From contig URYH01000002.1 in assembly GCA_900552105.1 (NCBI GenBank), positions 1-64,000 of the forward strand: a stretch of DNA of 64,000 nt, written 5' to 3'. Position 1 is the first letter of the stretch, and each line of letters starts with the position of its first letter. The stretch is from an uncultured Eubacteriales bacterium. Lineage in GTDB: Bacteria > Bacillota > Clostridia > Christensenellales > UBA1242. Position numbers and translations under genes: made by a program. The notes below the pieces were generated by a model. It ran no database searches. It was not told where the DNA came from and was given only the letters and a program-made list of their open reading frames with translations. Below are positions 1-9,518 of this stretch, piece by piece.

Positions 1-22
1 AATTAGTTTAGAAGGTTTTTGC

Positions 23-1666
23 ATGGGAAAAAATCAAGATACACCAAAAGGAAAATTGTCATCAATCATTTTGTCCGCCCTTTCTCAAGGCGATAAATAT
101 GGTTTTGAAATCATTTCTGAAATTGAAAAACAGACCAATGGAATGGTCGTCATAAAACAACCAAGTCTTTATTCTTCTCTTAAAAGAATGGAAGACCAAG
201 ATTTGATTTCATCCTATTGGATGGATAGCGAAATTGGTGGAAGAAGACACTACTATCGCCTCACCGACTACGGCAAAAAACAACTCGAACAATGGAAAAG
301 CGAATTTGACATCACCGCTGCTTTTTGTGGCGCACAAAAAACAAATGTTGAAACAAAACAAAATGAACCAACATTTTTGCAACAAGAAAACTTGTTTGAT
401 ATTCAAAATGAAAAACAAGAAGAGGAAAAACCTCAACCAAAGCCTTTTGAGGACGATGCAGTTTTGTTGAAAAATGATTCTTTTATTCAATACAATCTTT
501 TTGAACAACCCGCTGGTGTCACCCAACCAAATTTTGACTCCCCTCGCTTCGATTCCCCTCGCCAAGAACAAAAAGTTGAAACCAACAATGTTCAACAAAA
601 ACCATTCACCCCTCCACCTGCTCATGTTGAAGAAAAACAAAAAGAAGAACAGCCTTATGATATCTTTGCTGAACTTGATTTATTCCGCAATTCAAACAAG
701 AGTTTTGCCGGTTCAATGACAAACTCAAAGCCAAAAGAAGATTATCACTTGGGCACTCTCAAAAGTTTTATGGGCGATAGTTTTGCGATGCAAGAATTGG
801 ATAATTCATTTGTTTCAAGCCAATCATCCATACATGACAATAATGAAATTGATAAGATTGAAAATCAAGTTGAGTTGTCTGACAAAGAAGAGGCAACGCC
901 TTCTTTTGTTTCTTCACAACAAATTGATGCAGACGCAAAGTTAATCACAGAAAGATATAGCGAAGACGAACTTCCAAAGGTCAAGAAAATTGACCCACCT
1001 GTTATTGATGTGTTCGCCCCAAGCAAAAAAGCTGAAGTTAAATTTGAAACAAAACCAAATTCATACGACGAAAAAATTGGCGAACTCTACAACAAAAACA
1101 ATCAAAACGCAACCGCTGAAGAAATTACCCCACTAACAATTTCCAACTACACAAATCTCAAAAAATATTTTGACGAACAGAAGATTATGTTCCGAACTTA
1201 CACAAAAAGTGACGAAAACAAAACAACGCAAACCAGTTTGGTTTCTGATTACAAATTTTCACTCATTCGCTTGGGCTTGACATTTTTGTCGCTTGTTCTT
1301 TCACTTGTGATTAGTTTTGTTTGCATCAAAAATTTGTCATATATTCCAAGCGCCGCACTCACATTATACATCGTTCCTCCAGTTATATATTTGATTTATG
1401 CCGCTTTTGTGCTGGCCGATAAAGCCAAAAACAAAGACCGAAAAGTTTTGCTTATGGAGACAAGCAAAGTGCAATTAATAATTAAAATTGCAATCTGCAT
1501 CGTCCTATCAATCTTGATTTATGTATTCAATCTTGTCGGCGGATTAAATGGCGCAAATTTCAACGACTACACAAACACAATGATCGTTCCATTTGTTATT
1601 GCACTCCAAATTCCTCTCACCTCTTTATACTCGTTTATCACAACAAAATTCAAGTGTATAAAATAA
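23..1666 (+). CDS. PadR-type DNA-binding domain fused to a four-helix membrane domain
   Basis: Residues about 8-95 form a PadR-like winged helix: ILSALSQGDKYGFEI, then PSLYSSLKRMEDQDLI and GGRRHYYRLTDYGKKQL. About 300 residues of charged, Gln/Asn/Pro-rich, apparently disordered linker follow. The C-terminus has four predicted membrane helices near residues 413-437, 440-466, 483-507 and 519-543. PadR proteins are normally 100-200 residue soluble repressors, so the 547-residue length and membrane anchor are unusual. An AGAAGG site lies upstream of the ATG. The gene ends 10 bp before an ABC ATPase and 1 kb before its permease, all on one strand, so it probably regulates that transporter (inference). 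The fold assignment is firm; the ligand and target are unknown. Confidence 0.85.
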   Translation: MGKNQDTPKGKLSSIILSALSQGDKYGFEIISEIEKQTNGMVVIKQPSLYSSLKRMEDQDLISSYWMDSEIGGRRHYYRLTDYGKKQLEQWKSEFDITAAFCGAQKTNVETKQNEPTFLQQENLFDIQNEKQEEEKPQPKPFEDDAVLLKNDSFIQYNLFEQPAGVTQPNFDSPRFDSPRQEQKVETNNVQQKPFTPPPAHVEEKQKEEQPYDIFAELDLFRNSNKSFAGSMTNSKPKEDYHLGTLKSFMGDSFAMQELDNSFVSSQSSIHDNNEIDKIENQVELSDKEEATPSFVSSQQIDADAKLITERYSEDELPKVKKIDPPVIDVFAPSKKAEVKFETKPNSYDEKIGELYNKNNQNATAEEITPLTISNYTNLKKYFDEQKIMFRTYTKSDENKTTQTSLVSDYKFSLIRLGLTFLSLVLSLVISFVCIKNLSYIPSAALTLYIVPPVIYLIYAAFVLADKAKNKDRKVLLMETSKVQLIIKIAICIVLSILIYVFNLVGGLNGANFNDYTNTMIVPFVIALQIPLTSLYSFITTKFKCIK

Positions 1667-1676
1667 AAGGGTTTTT

Positions 1677-2630
1677 ATGGCAGATTATCAAAATGTTTTG
1701 GAAGTAAAAAATCTCACAAAAATCTATAATGGCGACAGATATGCCGTCAATGATGTTTCATTCAGCGTCAAACCCGGAATGATTTTTGGGTTTATTGGTC
1801 CAAACGGAGCAGGAAAATCAACAACAATCAAAATGATTACGGGACTCACAAATATCACAAGTGGTGAAATTTATATATGTGGCCATTCAATCAAAAAAGA
1901 GTTCGAAAAAGCAATCGCAAATGTCGGCGGAATTATTGAAAACCCCGAAATGTATCACTATCTCAGCGGTATGGACAACCTCAAATTTTATGCCAGCCTC
2001 TACCCCAACATTTCAAAGCAACGAATTCTTGATGTTGTTGAACTTGTCGGACTTCAAAAAAGAATTGACGACAAAGTCGGAAAATATTCTCTTGGAATGA
2101 AACAACGTTTGGGTATTGCACAAGCGCTTCTTCATAATCCAAAACTCATAATTCTTGACGAACCAACGAATGGACTTGATGTCAACGGAATTATTGAAAT
2201 GAGACGTCTTCTCAAAAACCTTGCTCACAAAGGCGGAGTCGCCATCATGGTTTCGAGCCATATTCTTGCTGAAATGGAAATGCTGTGTGACGAAATTGCC
2301 ATCATTGTAAATGGCAAAATTCAACAAGTCAAAACACTTGATGAAATCAAAGAAAGTCAACAAAGCCGTCTGATTTACTATATTCAAGTCAATTATCCAA
2401 ACTATGCTGCAAAACTCTTAAAAATGCAATTTCATGTTGACGCAAAAATAAAAAATGATGTCAAAGACAGAATATTTTTTAACTGCGACAAAAACATAAT
2501 CCCAAAAATTATATCATATTTGGTTAACAAAAAAATGTTGGTTTCTGGAGCGGGTAAACTTGATATCTCTCTTGAAGATGAGTTTATTGAGATCGTCAAA
2601 CAAAACACAACAGACACAAGCATAAGCTAA
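1677..2630 (+). CDS. ABC transporter ATP-binding protein
   Basis: A single nucleotide-binding domain of the drug/antibiotic-export class. Walker A GPNGAGKST lies near residue 41, the signature YSLGMKQRLG near residue 138, Walker B LIILDEPTNGLD near residue 158, and the switch histidine in SSHILAEME. The 317-residue length with an extra C-terminal ~90 residues matches two-component exporters of the BcrA/YtrB type. It sits between the PadR-type regulator and the permease with 10-bp gaps, so it should energise the permease encoded next. The substrate cannot be read from the sequence. Confidence 0.95.
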   Translation: MADYQNVLEVKNLTKIYNGDRYAVNDVSFSVKPGMIFGFIGPNGAGKSTTIKMITGLTNITSGEIYICGHSIKKEFEKAIANVGGIIENPEMYHYLSGMDNLKFYASLYPNISKQRILDVVELVGLQKRIDDKVGKYSLGMKQRLGIAQALLHNPKLIILDEPTNGLDVNGIIEMRRLLKNLAHKGGVAIMVSSHILAEMEMLCDEIAIIVNGKIQQVKTLDEIKESQQSRLIYYIQVNYPNYAAKLLKMQFHVDAKIKNDVKDRIFFNCDKNIIPKIISYLVNKKMLVSGAGKLDISLEDEFIEIVKQNTTDTSIS

Positions 2631-2639
2631 GGAGTTTTC

Positions 2640-4415
2640 ATGAAAATATTTAGATTAGTAAATGCAGAATTAAGAAAAATATTTTTGAGACCAACCATCT
2701 TCATCATGGTTGCGCTGTTGGTTTTATGCTCTTTTATTTCGCTTCTTGCCTTTAATCCTGACAAACGTTCAACAGACTCAACAATAAACGCGGAAGGTTC
2801 AACAGTTAGTGCCATTTACAACAACTTTATGCAATCAACACCATCAACCTCTTACACAACCAAACTTGATCTGGACAACAAACTTGAATCTGCCCTTCAA
2901 TATAATTATTCCTTTACTCAAGCTGACAACACGCTCATAGAACTAAAAAATATCGCTGGCGAAAACCAAACAGCACAGCGTGATTATCACAATCTTGAAA
3001 TCGCTTTGGAAAATGCTGTTAGACCTGCCGGTCGCCCTGAAAGCATATGTTTCCAACAGGCCAACACAAGTCTCAAAACTTTCCACACTTCGCTCAGTGC
3101 AACAATTATTGCATTTGGAAATTTAAAAAACTCAAACAGATATTATCTGACTCAAACAAAATTTGACGAAATTAATGAAAAGCTCAAAAAACTTGACAGT
3201 GCCGTTGTCGTATACACGACAATTCAAACAAAAAAAGTTTACGAAAATGTTTTGAATTCAATAAGACAATATGAATTTGACAAAATGATGACCAACTTTA
3301 TCAAAGATATACAAGAAATTAAGATTGAATCTACAACCTATGAACAACTCAAAGAAAACTATTACACACCTGCCAAATCAATTTTAGGAAATGAGCATGA
3401 TGAAAACAGCATCATGGGGAAAATTCAAAATTATTATTTGGAACATGCAACTGAAGGCGGACAAAAATATAGAGAAACCTTCATCGAACTTCTTTCCGAT
3501 TACAAAGCCTATGTTAATATGAGTTGCGACAATCTCAACTGTGCACTCAAACTCAAAATCGCAGAAGGCATTTCAGACAGAACCATGCAATCATATCTTG
3601 GTTATAATGATTTCAATAAATTGACAATTTCATCACAACTCAAGAAAAATGCCTATATGATTGAGAATAACATCAATCCAAGAACAACGCTTGAGGCGAT
3701 AAATTTTGGCGTTAATTCTGGCGAAGAGACAAATGCATGGGACTTTATTTGCTTTTCAATGAACATCACTGTTCTTTTGATTATCGTATTTTGCGTTATT
3801 ATCTGTTCAAAAATCATTGCTGGTGAGCAAGCTGGCGGAACAATGAAAATGCTTGCCATCAGACCTTATACAAGAAATAAAATTCTCGGCGGAAAACTGC
3901 TTGCAACAATGTTCTTTTCAATGATTTTTGTCACATTCTCATTCTTGGTTAGTTTTGGCATTGGTTGGGCATTCTTTGGACTCCCAAACCAAATGATGAT
4001 TGGTGTGTTCAATGGTTCAAAAGTGATTTTCTCCCACCCAATATTATTTTGCCTTTTCTTAATTTTGTCGCTATTCTTGAAGGTTTTCATTTATGTTTCA
4101 ATTGCGACAATGATTTCAGTTCTGTTCCGCTCCTACACTGGTTCAAGCATGGTTTCATTTGCAATTGTCATCATCACACTCATTCTCAACGGTGTGCTTG
4201 GAACAAAATATTATTTCAAATATTTCCCAATGGCAAACTTTGATATTTACAAATACTTCACCAGCATGCAAACCGCTTCTGGATTTAAGGCAATTTTCTC
4301 TTCGCCTCAAATCATTGACACATCATTCACTTTCACATTTATTTATGCAATCATCATGCTCGTGATTTTGAATGGAATTTCATTCCTTGCCTTCAACAAA
4401 AAAGACATTGCTTAA
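2640..4415 (+). CDS. ABC transporter permease (ABC-2 type)
   Basis: A membrane protein of 591 residues with one N-terminal helix (about residues 19-40), a large extracytoplasmic loop of roughly 330 residues rich in charged residues, and about six C-terminal helices starting near residue 375. This layout is typical of ABC-2 permeases partnered with BcrA-like ATPases. The motif EQAGGTMKMLAIRPYTR after the second helix resembles the E-x-G-T-x-K coupling element of this family. It starts after a clear TAAGGAG site 10 bp past the ATPase gene and ends at a strong terminator. The substrate is unknown. Confidence 0.9.
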   Translation: MKIFRLVNAELRKIFLRPTIFIMVALLVLCSFISLLAFNPDKRSTDSTINAEGSTVSAIYNNFMQSTPSTSYTTKLDLDNKLESALQYNYSFTQADNTLIELKNIAGENQTAQRDYHNLEIALENAVRPAGRPESICFQQANTSLKTFHTSLSATIIAFGNLKNSNRYYLTQTKFDEINEKLKKLDSAVVVYTTIQTKKVYENVLNSIRQYEFDKMMTNFIKDIQEIKIESTTYEQLKENYYTPAKSILGNEHDENSIMGKIQNYYLEHATEGGQKYRETFIELLSDYKAYVNMSCDNLNCALKLKIAEGISDRTMQSYLGYNDFNKLTISSQLKKNAYMIENNINPRTTLEAINFGVNSGEETNAWDFICFSMNITVLLIIVFCVIICSKIIAGEQAGGTMKMLAIRPYTRNKILGGKLLATMFFSMIFVTFSFLVSFGIGWAFFGLPNQMMIGVFNGSKVIFSHPILFCLFLILSLFLKVFIYVSIATMISVLFRSYTGSSMVSFAIVIITLILNGVLGTKYYFKYFPMANFDIYKYFTSMQTASGFKAIFSSPQIIDTSFTFTFIYAIIMLVILNGISFLAFNKKDIA

Positions 4416-4430
4416 AGAAATTGAAACAAA

Positions 4431-4461
4431 AAAATATATGACTAAATGCGTCATATATTTT
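4431..4461. terminator. bidirectional terminator between the ABC permease and rnhA
   Basis: A perfect 12-bp stem, AAAATATATGAC pairing with GTCATATATTTT around a 7-nt loop, flanked by A-rich and T-rich runs. It can end the ABC operon on the plus strand and rnhA, whose stop is at 4464, on the minus strand. Confidence 0.9.
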
Positions 4462-4463
4462 TT

Positions 4464-4904
4464 TTAGTCTTGGAATGTTTCTATCGCACGACGAGCAAGA
4501 TAATCGCATCTGTTGTTAAACTCATTGTCAGCATGGCCTTTGACTTTGTTCCAATCGATTTTATGAACCTTGGCAAGCTCAATCAATTTTTTCCACTGCT
4601 CAACATTTTGGACATCTTTTTTGCCAGCCGTTCTCCAACCATTTTTCTGCCAGTCTTCAATCCACTCGCAAATAAACGCATTAACGACGTATGCTGAGTC
4701 GGAGTATACTGAAACCTGACATGGTTCTTTTAGCGCGGACAAGCCTTGAATAACCGCCTCTAGTTCCATTTTGTTGTTGGTTGTGAGTTTTTCTGCCCCA
4801 CTCATTTCTTTTTTATGTTCACCATACATCAAAATTGCACCCCAGCCACCAACACCAGGATTATTTGAACAAGCACCATCTGTATATAAAATTACTTTCT
4901 TCAT
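4464..4904 (-). CDS. rnhA: ribonuclease HI
   Basis: Cleaves the RNA strand of RNA-DNA hybrids, for example primers and R-loops. All catalytic positions are visible: D9 in YTDGACS, E47 in NNKMELEA, D69 in VYSDSAY, H124 in VKGHAD and D134 in NRCDYLA, spaced as in E. coli RNase HI (D10, E48, D70, H124, D134). At 146 residues it has family length. No Shine-Dalgarno sequence precedes the ATG, and the best promoter places the transcript start almost on the start codon, so the mRNA may be leaderless. It is transcribed alone, divergently from the next gene. Confidence 0.97.
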   Translation of the reverse strand: MKKVILYTDGACSNNPGVGGWGAILMYGEHKKEMSGAEKLTTNNKMELEAVIQGLSALKEPCQVSVYSDSAYVVNAFICEWIEDWQKNGWRTAGKKDVQNVEQWKKLIELAKVHKIDWNKVKGHADNEFNNRCDYLARRAIETFQD

Positions 4905-4910
4905 GTTTAT

Positions 4911-4938
4911 ATATTACACCAAAACAACAATTTGACAA
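4911..4938 (-). promoter_or_regulatory. candidate promoter of rnhA
   Basis: On the minus strand a TTGTCA box at 4933-4938 and a TAATAT box at 4911-4916 are separated by 16 bp. The expected start of transcription falls within a few bases of the rnhA ATG at 4904. Confidence 0.55.
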
Positions 4939-4968
4939 AAGTTTTTTATCCAATTTTGAAAAAACCCC

Positions 4969-4997
4969 TTGAAAATCATTTCTATATCATTTATAAT
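4969..4997 (+). promoter_or_regulatory. sigma-A type promoter for the 5028 gene
   Basis: TTGAAA at 4969-4974, a 17-bp spacer and a consensus TATAAT at 4992-4997, 30 bp before the start codon. Confidence 0.75.
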
Positions 4998-5027
4998 GTA
5001 ATAAATTAAAAATTTGGAGGTGCTCAA

Positions 5028-5462
5028 ATGCCTGAATTTGAAAAAGAAGATTTGTTGGATAGTTATTTTCCATGCGAATTGATTTTGCTCAAAGATAACA
5101 ACCACTATAAATTTGCTGTAAACTACTACCCTGGTATTGCTGCGGTCAAAGTTTTGAACGGCAACAAAGATTATTGCGCAAACGAAGTTGAATATGCTGA
5201 TTTCATTCTCACCGACCCAGACAAAATGTGTGTTCTTTCACGCAAAAATCCTGGAAAACCTTTTGCTTCTCACTTTATAAAAGATTTTCACTTTGGAAAA
5301 GGCGATGAAAACAATCCAGAATTTCGCGCAATCAAAGAAATTTCTGACAAATTGATGGATTATCAAGCGAGTTATGGAAGAATGATAGTAAAAAACATTG
5401 TTAAAGCCGAAAATGCTCTTAACGAAAAAATCAAACATATTCATGCTCAACTTGAAAAATAA
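5028..5462 (+). CDS. unrecognised 144-residue protein
   Basis: I do not recognise this family. The start is supported by a strong TTGGAGGTG site 8 bp upstream of the ATG and a consensus promoter, and a terminator follows directly, so it is a monocistronic, well-expressed gene. The protein is acidic to neutral, with no signal peptide or membrane helix. The first ~85 residues look like a beta-rich fold (CELILLKDNNHYKFAVNYYPG). The last ~45 residues are helical and charged, ending NEKIKHIHAQLEK. Codon use matches the neighbours. A small cytosolic protein of unknown role. Confidence 0.85.
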   Translation: MPEFEKEDLLDSYFPCELILLKDNNHYKFAVNYYPGIAAVKVLNGNKDYCANEVEYADFILTDPDKMCVLSRKNPGKPFASHFIKDFHFGKGDENNPEFRAIKEISDKLMDYQASYGRMIVKNIVKAENALNEKIKHIHAQLEK

Positions 5463-5471
5463 AAAAAACAT

Positions 5472-5502
5472 AAAAAACTCGGTGTAATCACCGAGTTTTT
5501 TT
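5472..5502. terminator. bidirectional terminator
   Basis: CTCGGTG pairs with CACCGAG around a TAAT loop, extended by an A-run on the left and a T-run on the right. It serves the 5028 gene (+) and rny (-, stop at 5512). Confidence 0.92.
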
Positions 5503-5511
5503 GTTGAGACA

Positions 5512-7104
5512 TTATTTTGCAACGCCTGTAAATCTTGATTCACGAATGACATTAACCTTGATTTGTCCAGGATATTCCATTTCATCTTCAATTCTTTTTG
5601 CAATGTCTTTTGCCAAGAAATCTGCCATTTTGTCATCAACCTCATCTGGTTTGACGATAATGCGAACTTCACGCCCTGCTTGAATTGCATAAGTCTTGTC
5701 AACGCCCTTGAATGAATTTGCAATGCTTTCGAGTTGTTCAAGACGTTTTACATAGAGTTCAAGGCTTTCGCGTCTTGCCCCAGGTCTTGCACTTGAAATT
5801 GCGTCGGCAACTTGAACAAGGATTGCTTCAATTGACTTGAATTCAACACCACCATGGTGAGCTTCAATGCAGTGAATAACTTCTGGACTTTCCTTATATT
5901 TTTTTGCCAAATCAACACCGATTGTCACGTGTGTCCCTTCAACTTCATGGTCAACTGCTTTTCCAATGTCGTGAAGAAGACCGCCACGGCGCGCAACTTT
6001 TGCGTCCGCCCCAAGTTCTTCGGCAAGAAGTCCCGCAATATACGATGTTTCCAAACTGTGATTGAGAACATTTTGACCATAACTTGTTCTGAATTTGAGT
6101 CTTCCAAGAATTTTAACAAGTTCTGGATGAAGTCCATAGATGTTTGCTTGATTAACCGCTTTTTCACCTGCTTCTTTGATGGTTTGGTCAACATCGCGTC
6201 GAACCTTTTCAACAATTTCTTCAATTCTTGTTGGATGAATTCTTCCGTCCATAATCAGTTTTTCAAGTGACAATCTTGCAACTTCACGTCTGATTGGGTC
6301 AAAGCTTGAAATTGTGATGACTTCTGGAGTGTCGTCAACTATGAGATCAACGCCAACTGCCGCTTCAATCGCTCTGATGTTTCTTCCTTCACGACCAATA
6401 ATTCTGCCTTTCATTTCGTCATTTGGAAGTGCAACAGTTGAAACCGTGATTTCACTTGTGAGATCAGTTGCACATCTTTGAATTGCAAGTGCGACAATGT
6501 TCTTTGCTTTTTTCAAGCCATTTTCTCTTGCATCTTCTTCAATGTCAGAAACAATTTTTGCTGCATCTCTGCGCGCATTTTCTGTGATTGATTCAATCAA
6601 GGATTGTTTTGCTTCTTCTTTCTTCATGCCTGAGATTTTTTCAAGTTCTTTGAGCATGTTGTTTTTGATTTCAACTTGGTCAAGTGTGATTTTATCAATT
6701 TCCGCTTCTTTTTCATCAAGTTGATTTTTTAACGTTTCAATTTGCTCCATTTTTCTGTCAAGAGCGGTTTCTTTTTTGTCGATAAACTCTTCTCTTTGAA
6801 TGAGTCTATCTTCTGTCTTTTGAAGTTCTGATCGACGTTCTTTTTGCTCTCTTTCGTAATCTTGTTTTAATTTAAGAATTTCTTCTTTTGCTTCAAGCAT
6901 CGCCTCTTTCTTTACAGTTTTTGCTTCAGCATAGGCATCTTCCAAAATTTTGACAGCATTAGACTTTGATTTGCCGAGTTTTTTGGACGAAATAAGTTTG
7001 AATCCAAAAAATCCTCCAACAAGTCCAACAACTGCACACCCGATGCTGATAAAAACAACTGCAACAGGGCTAACCACCAAAAGCATACCCATAATATTGC
7101 TCAT
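5512..7104 (-). CDS. rny: ribonuclease Y
   Basis: Membrane-anchored endoribonuclease that initiates mRNA decay in Firmicutes. Domains in order: an N-terminal membrane helix (about residues 8-35); a long charged coiled coil to about residue 200; a KH domain with [15 protein letters not shown]; an HD phosphohydrolase domain with [14 protein letters not shown]; and the conserved C-terminus ending SRFTGVAK. The 530-residue length is typical (about 520). The start follows a good AGGAG site, and a hairpin with arms AAGTGCA/TGCACTT lies 30 nt upstream in the leader. It is a single-gene unit between two terminators. Confidence 0.97.
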   Translation of the reverse strand: MSNIMGMLLVVSPVAVVFISIGCAVVGLVGGFFGFKLISSKKLGKSKSNAVKILEDAYAEAKTVKKEAMLEAKEEILKLKQDYEREQKERRSELQKTEDRLIQREEFIDKKETALDRKMEQIETLKNQLDEKEAEIDKITLDQVEIKNNMLKELEKISGMKKEEAKQSLIESITENARRDAAKIVSDIEEDARENGLKKAKNIVALAIQRCATDLTSEITVSTVALPNDEMKGRIIGREGRNIRAIEAAVGVDLIVDDTPEVITISSFDPIRREVARLSLEKLIMDGRIHPTRIEEIVEKVRRDVDQTIKEAGEKAVNQANIYGLHPELVKILGRLKFRTSYGQNVLNHSLETSYIAGLLAEELGADAKVARRGGLLHDIGKAVDHEVEGTHVTIGVDLAKKYKESPEVIHCIEAHHGGVEFKSIEAILVQVADAISSARPGARRESLELYVKRLEQLESIANSFKGVDKTYAIQAGREVRIIVKPDEVDDKMADFLAKDIAKRIEDEMEYPGQIKVNVIRESRFTGVAK

Positions 7105-7133
7105 TTTTATCTCCTATTTAGTTGTTATTTTCT

Positions 7134-7149
7134 AAGTGCATTTGCACTT
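7134..7149 (-). promoter_or_regulatory. small inverted repeat in the rny leader
   Basis: AAGTGCA-tt-TGCACTT, a 7-bp perfect stem with a two-base centre, 30 bp upstream of the rny start codon in an otherwise almost pure A/T leader. It could be a repressor operator or an mRNA 5' stabilising hairpin. No known regulator motif is matched. Confidence 0.4.
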
Positions 7150-7200
7150 TAATAAATTTAAAAATAAATTTACATTATTATTTTAAAAAAAAATAAAAGA

Positions 7201-7220
7201 GGTGTCAATAAAATGACACC
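7201..7220 (-). terminator. terminator of the pheST-thiI operon
   Basis: GGTGTCA and TGACACC form a 7-bp stem around an AT loop; on the minus strand it is followed by a T-rich run. It lies 40 bp past the thiI stop. Confidence 0.8.
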
Positions 7221-7260
7221 AAATAAAATAAGTATTTTATGTCAAAAAATATATTTATTT

Positions 7261-8415
7261 TTATAAAATCTCCATATTTGCCAATGCTTCTTCAACAAGC
7301 ATGTCAATATCCAGTTTCTTTTCTTGCTCTTCAACCTTGAAAAGTTTTGGTTTAATCAATGGATTTTTTGGCAAGAAAACAGTGCAGCAGTCTTCATATG
7401 GTAGGATTGATGTTTCGTATGTCCCAATATGTTGTGCAATCGTCATTGTTTCTTGTTTATCAAAACAGACAAGAGGACGCAAAATTGGAACAACATTTAA
7501 CACGCTTTCAGTCGATGTCATGCCTTCAATGGTTTGCGATGCGACCTGTCCCAAACTTTCGCCAGTTATGATTGCTTGATATTTGTTTTTCAAACAAATT
7601 CTTTCTGCAATTCTCATCATGAAACGGCGCATGATTGTAATCATATATTCTTCGTCACAATTCTTGTGAATTTCTTCTTGGATATGAGTAAACTTGACGC
7701 AATAAAGTTTTATGTTGCCGCAATAATCTGAAATGATGTCGCGAAGTTTGACAACTTTTTGTTTTGCTTGCTCACTTGTGTAGGGATAACTATGGAAATG
7801 CACAGCACTGAGGCTCATTCCCCTTTTTGCGATTTCAAAACCCGCAACTGGGCTATCAATTCCACCTGAAAGCAAAAGCAATCCTCGTCCAGAAGTTGAC
7901 ACAGGCATTCCGCCAAGGCAAGGAATTTTTTCTGCAATAATATATGTTTTTTTGTTTTCTCTGATTTCAACAATGACATCAACATCATAGTTTTTGAGTG
8001 AAACTTTGAGATTTGGATTCGCGTCAAGAATAAAGCCTCCAAACATTGGTTCAAGTTCGCTTGAACGCATTGGGAATGTTTTGTCCGCACGAACAACTGA
8101 AACACGGAAAGTTTTTTGCGTGAATTTGAGAGATTTGAGTTGATTTTCAATTTCTTTCATGTCGGTGTCAATCTCAATTGCACGGCTGAGAGAAACAAGT
8201 CCAAACACTTTTTGGATTTGTGATATTAACTTCTTTTCATCACGCGGCTCGTAATCTTCAACCAAATATCTCCCGTTGATTGCTTGAACTTTGCAAGAAA
8301 AATCTTTTGTTGCCCTTTTTATGTTTGACAGCAAAACATTTTCAAAGTATCTTCTGTTTTTTCCTTTTAGGTGAATTTCACCATAACGCAAAAGTAATAA
8401 ATTTTTCATAGTCAC
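7261..8415 (-). CDS. thiI: tRNA 4-thiouridine synthase ThiI
   Basis: Activates U8 of tRNA with ATP and transfers sulfur to make 4-thiouridine; in some bacteria it also serves thiamine thiazole synthesis. An N-terminal ferredoxin-like/THUMP region (about residues 1-165) is followed by a PP-loop ATPase domain with SGGIDSPVAGFEIAKRG near residue 183. The conserved CCTVFLPKNP motif is near the C-terminus. At 384 residues it lacks the C-terminal rhodanese domain of the E. coli enzyme, as is normal in Firmicutes, where a dedicated cysteine desulfurase supplies sulfur. That desulfurase is encoded directly upstream with a 4-bp overlap. Confidence 0.96.
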   Translation of the reverse strand: MTMKNLLLLRYGEIHLKGKNRRYFENVLLSNIKRATKDFSCKVQAINGRYLVEDYEPRDEKKLISQIQKVFGLVSLSRAIEIDTDMKEIENQLKSLKFTQKTFRVSVVRADKTFPMRSSELEPMFGGFILDANPNLKVSLKNYDVDVIVEIRENKKTYIIAEKIPCLGGMPVSTSGRGLLLLSGGIDSPVAGFEIAKRGMSLSAVHFHSYPYTSEQAKQKVVKLRDIISDYCGNIKLYCVKFTHIQEEIHKNCDEEYMITIMRRFMMRIAERICLKNKYQAIITGESLGQVASQTIEGMTSTESVLNVVPILRPLVCFDKQETMTIAQHIGTYETSILPYEDCCTVFLPKNPLIKPKLFKVEEQEKKLDIDMLVEEALANMEIL

Positions 8416-9518
8416 CTCAAAGTTTCATAAAGTTTTTTTGCTTGTTCATTTACAATTTTTCCAGCCTCGATAACTTCATCAATGCTTGTATCTCTTGAAA
8501 AACTGATGCGGATTGAACCAATGATGTTTTTTTGTCCCATTGCTTCCAGCACTCTATTCCCAACTTTTTTTGAAGAGCACGCCGAACCAAGACCAAAAAT
8601 TACGTCTTTGTCTTGACACATATTCATCAGCGTTTCGCCCCTGATTCCATCAAACGACAAGCTCAAAACATATGGCGAACCGTTGCCATTGATTTCAAAC
8701 TTCACATCTTTAAGTTCTTGAATAAGTGCTTTTCGAAGTGACAACACATGTGCATAATCGCGTTTTATATCAATTTGTTTGCAAGCCTCATAAAACGCCA
8801 TGATTGAAGCAATATTTTCTGTTCCCGAACGAAGTCCACCCTCTTGACCACCACCAAGAAGCAAAGGTTTTAATTTTGAACCATTCTTCATGCACAATGC
8901 CCCAATGCCTTTTGGTCCATAAATTTTGTGTGCCGAAATTGTTGCATAATCCAGCACTTCAAAATCAATATCAATTTTGCCAAAAGCTTGAACAATGTCA
9001 CTGTGAAATTTTGCTTGCGGTTGAAACCTATCAATCAAGTCGCGAATTCTTGCCAAATCATTAATCGCACCCGTTTCATTGCTAACTGCCATGATTGAGA
9101 CAAAAGTTGTTTCGTATTGAAGCAAAGTTTCAAGTTCTTCGTAATCAACTTCTCCATTTTTTTGAAGCCCAACAAATTTGACGTCAAATCCTTGTTCCAA
9201 AAGATTTTTTGCAACATTAAAAACTGACGGATGTTCCCCCATTGAAAAAATCATTTGTTTTGCTTGTTTGTTTGCGTGTGACAAAATCACAGTGTTGTTT
9301 GCCTCAGTCGCACAAGAACAAAAGATGACTTTGTCATCTTTTTCCATATTCAAAATGTTTCTTATTTCGTCTTTCGCACTTTCAATTTTTTCTGCGTTAA
9401 AAAGTCCATATCGATAACTTGCAGATGGATTGAAAAAGTTTGTGCATGAGTAAAACTTGAGTGCCTCCCATGCACTTGGACACAATTTTGTTGTTGCAGC
9501 ATTATCAAGGTAAATCAT
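8412..9518 (-). CDS. cysteine desulfurase (NifS/IscS-like, ThiI partner)
   Basis: A PLP enzyme that takes sulfur from cysteine as an enzyme persulfide. MIYLDNAATTKL at the N-terminus, the PLP lysine in ISAHKIYGPKGIG and the persulfide cysteine in GLGSACSS are all present, and the length is about 368 residues. I place the start at 9518 rather than 9536, because this ATG overlaps the pheT stop as ATGA and begins at the conserved family N-terminus. Its position between pheT and thiI, coupled to both, indicates a role in tRNA thiolation (the NifZ/IscS role in Bacillus) rather than general Fe-S assembly; this is inference from context. Confidence 0.95.
   Translation of the reverse strand: MIYLDNAATTKLCPSAWEALKFYSCTNFFNPSASYRYGLFNAEKIESAKDEIRNILNMEKDDKVIFCSCATEANNTVILSHANKQAKQMIFSMGEHPSVFNVAKNLLEQGFDVKFVGLQKNGEVDYEELETLLQYETTFVSIMAVSNETGAINDLARIRDLIDRFQPQAKFHSDIVQAFGKIDIDFEVLDYATISAHKIYGPKGIGALCMKNGSKLKPLLLGGGQEGGLRSGTENIASIMAFYEACKQIDIKRDYAHVLSLRKALIQELKDVKFEINGNGSPYVLSLSFDGIRGETLMNMCQDKDVIFGLGSACSSKKVGNRVLEAMGQKNIIGSIRISFSRDTSIDEVIEAGKIVNEQAKKLYETLR

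Noticed and set aside
209..640. Antisense reading frame inside the PadR-type gene, and many similar shadow frames in the other genes
   Set aside because: Opposite-strand frames in AT-rich coding DNA without ribosome binding sites or recognisable protein features.
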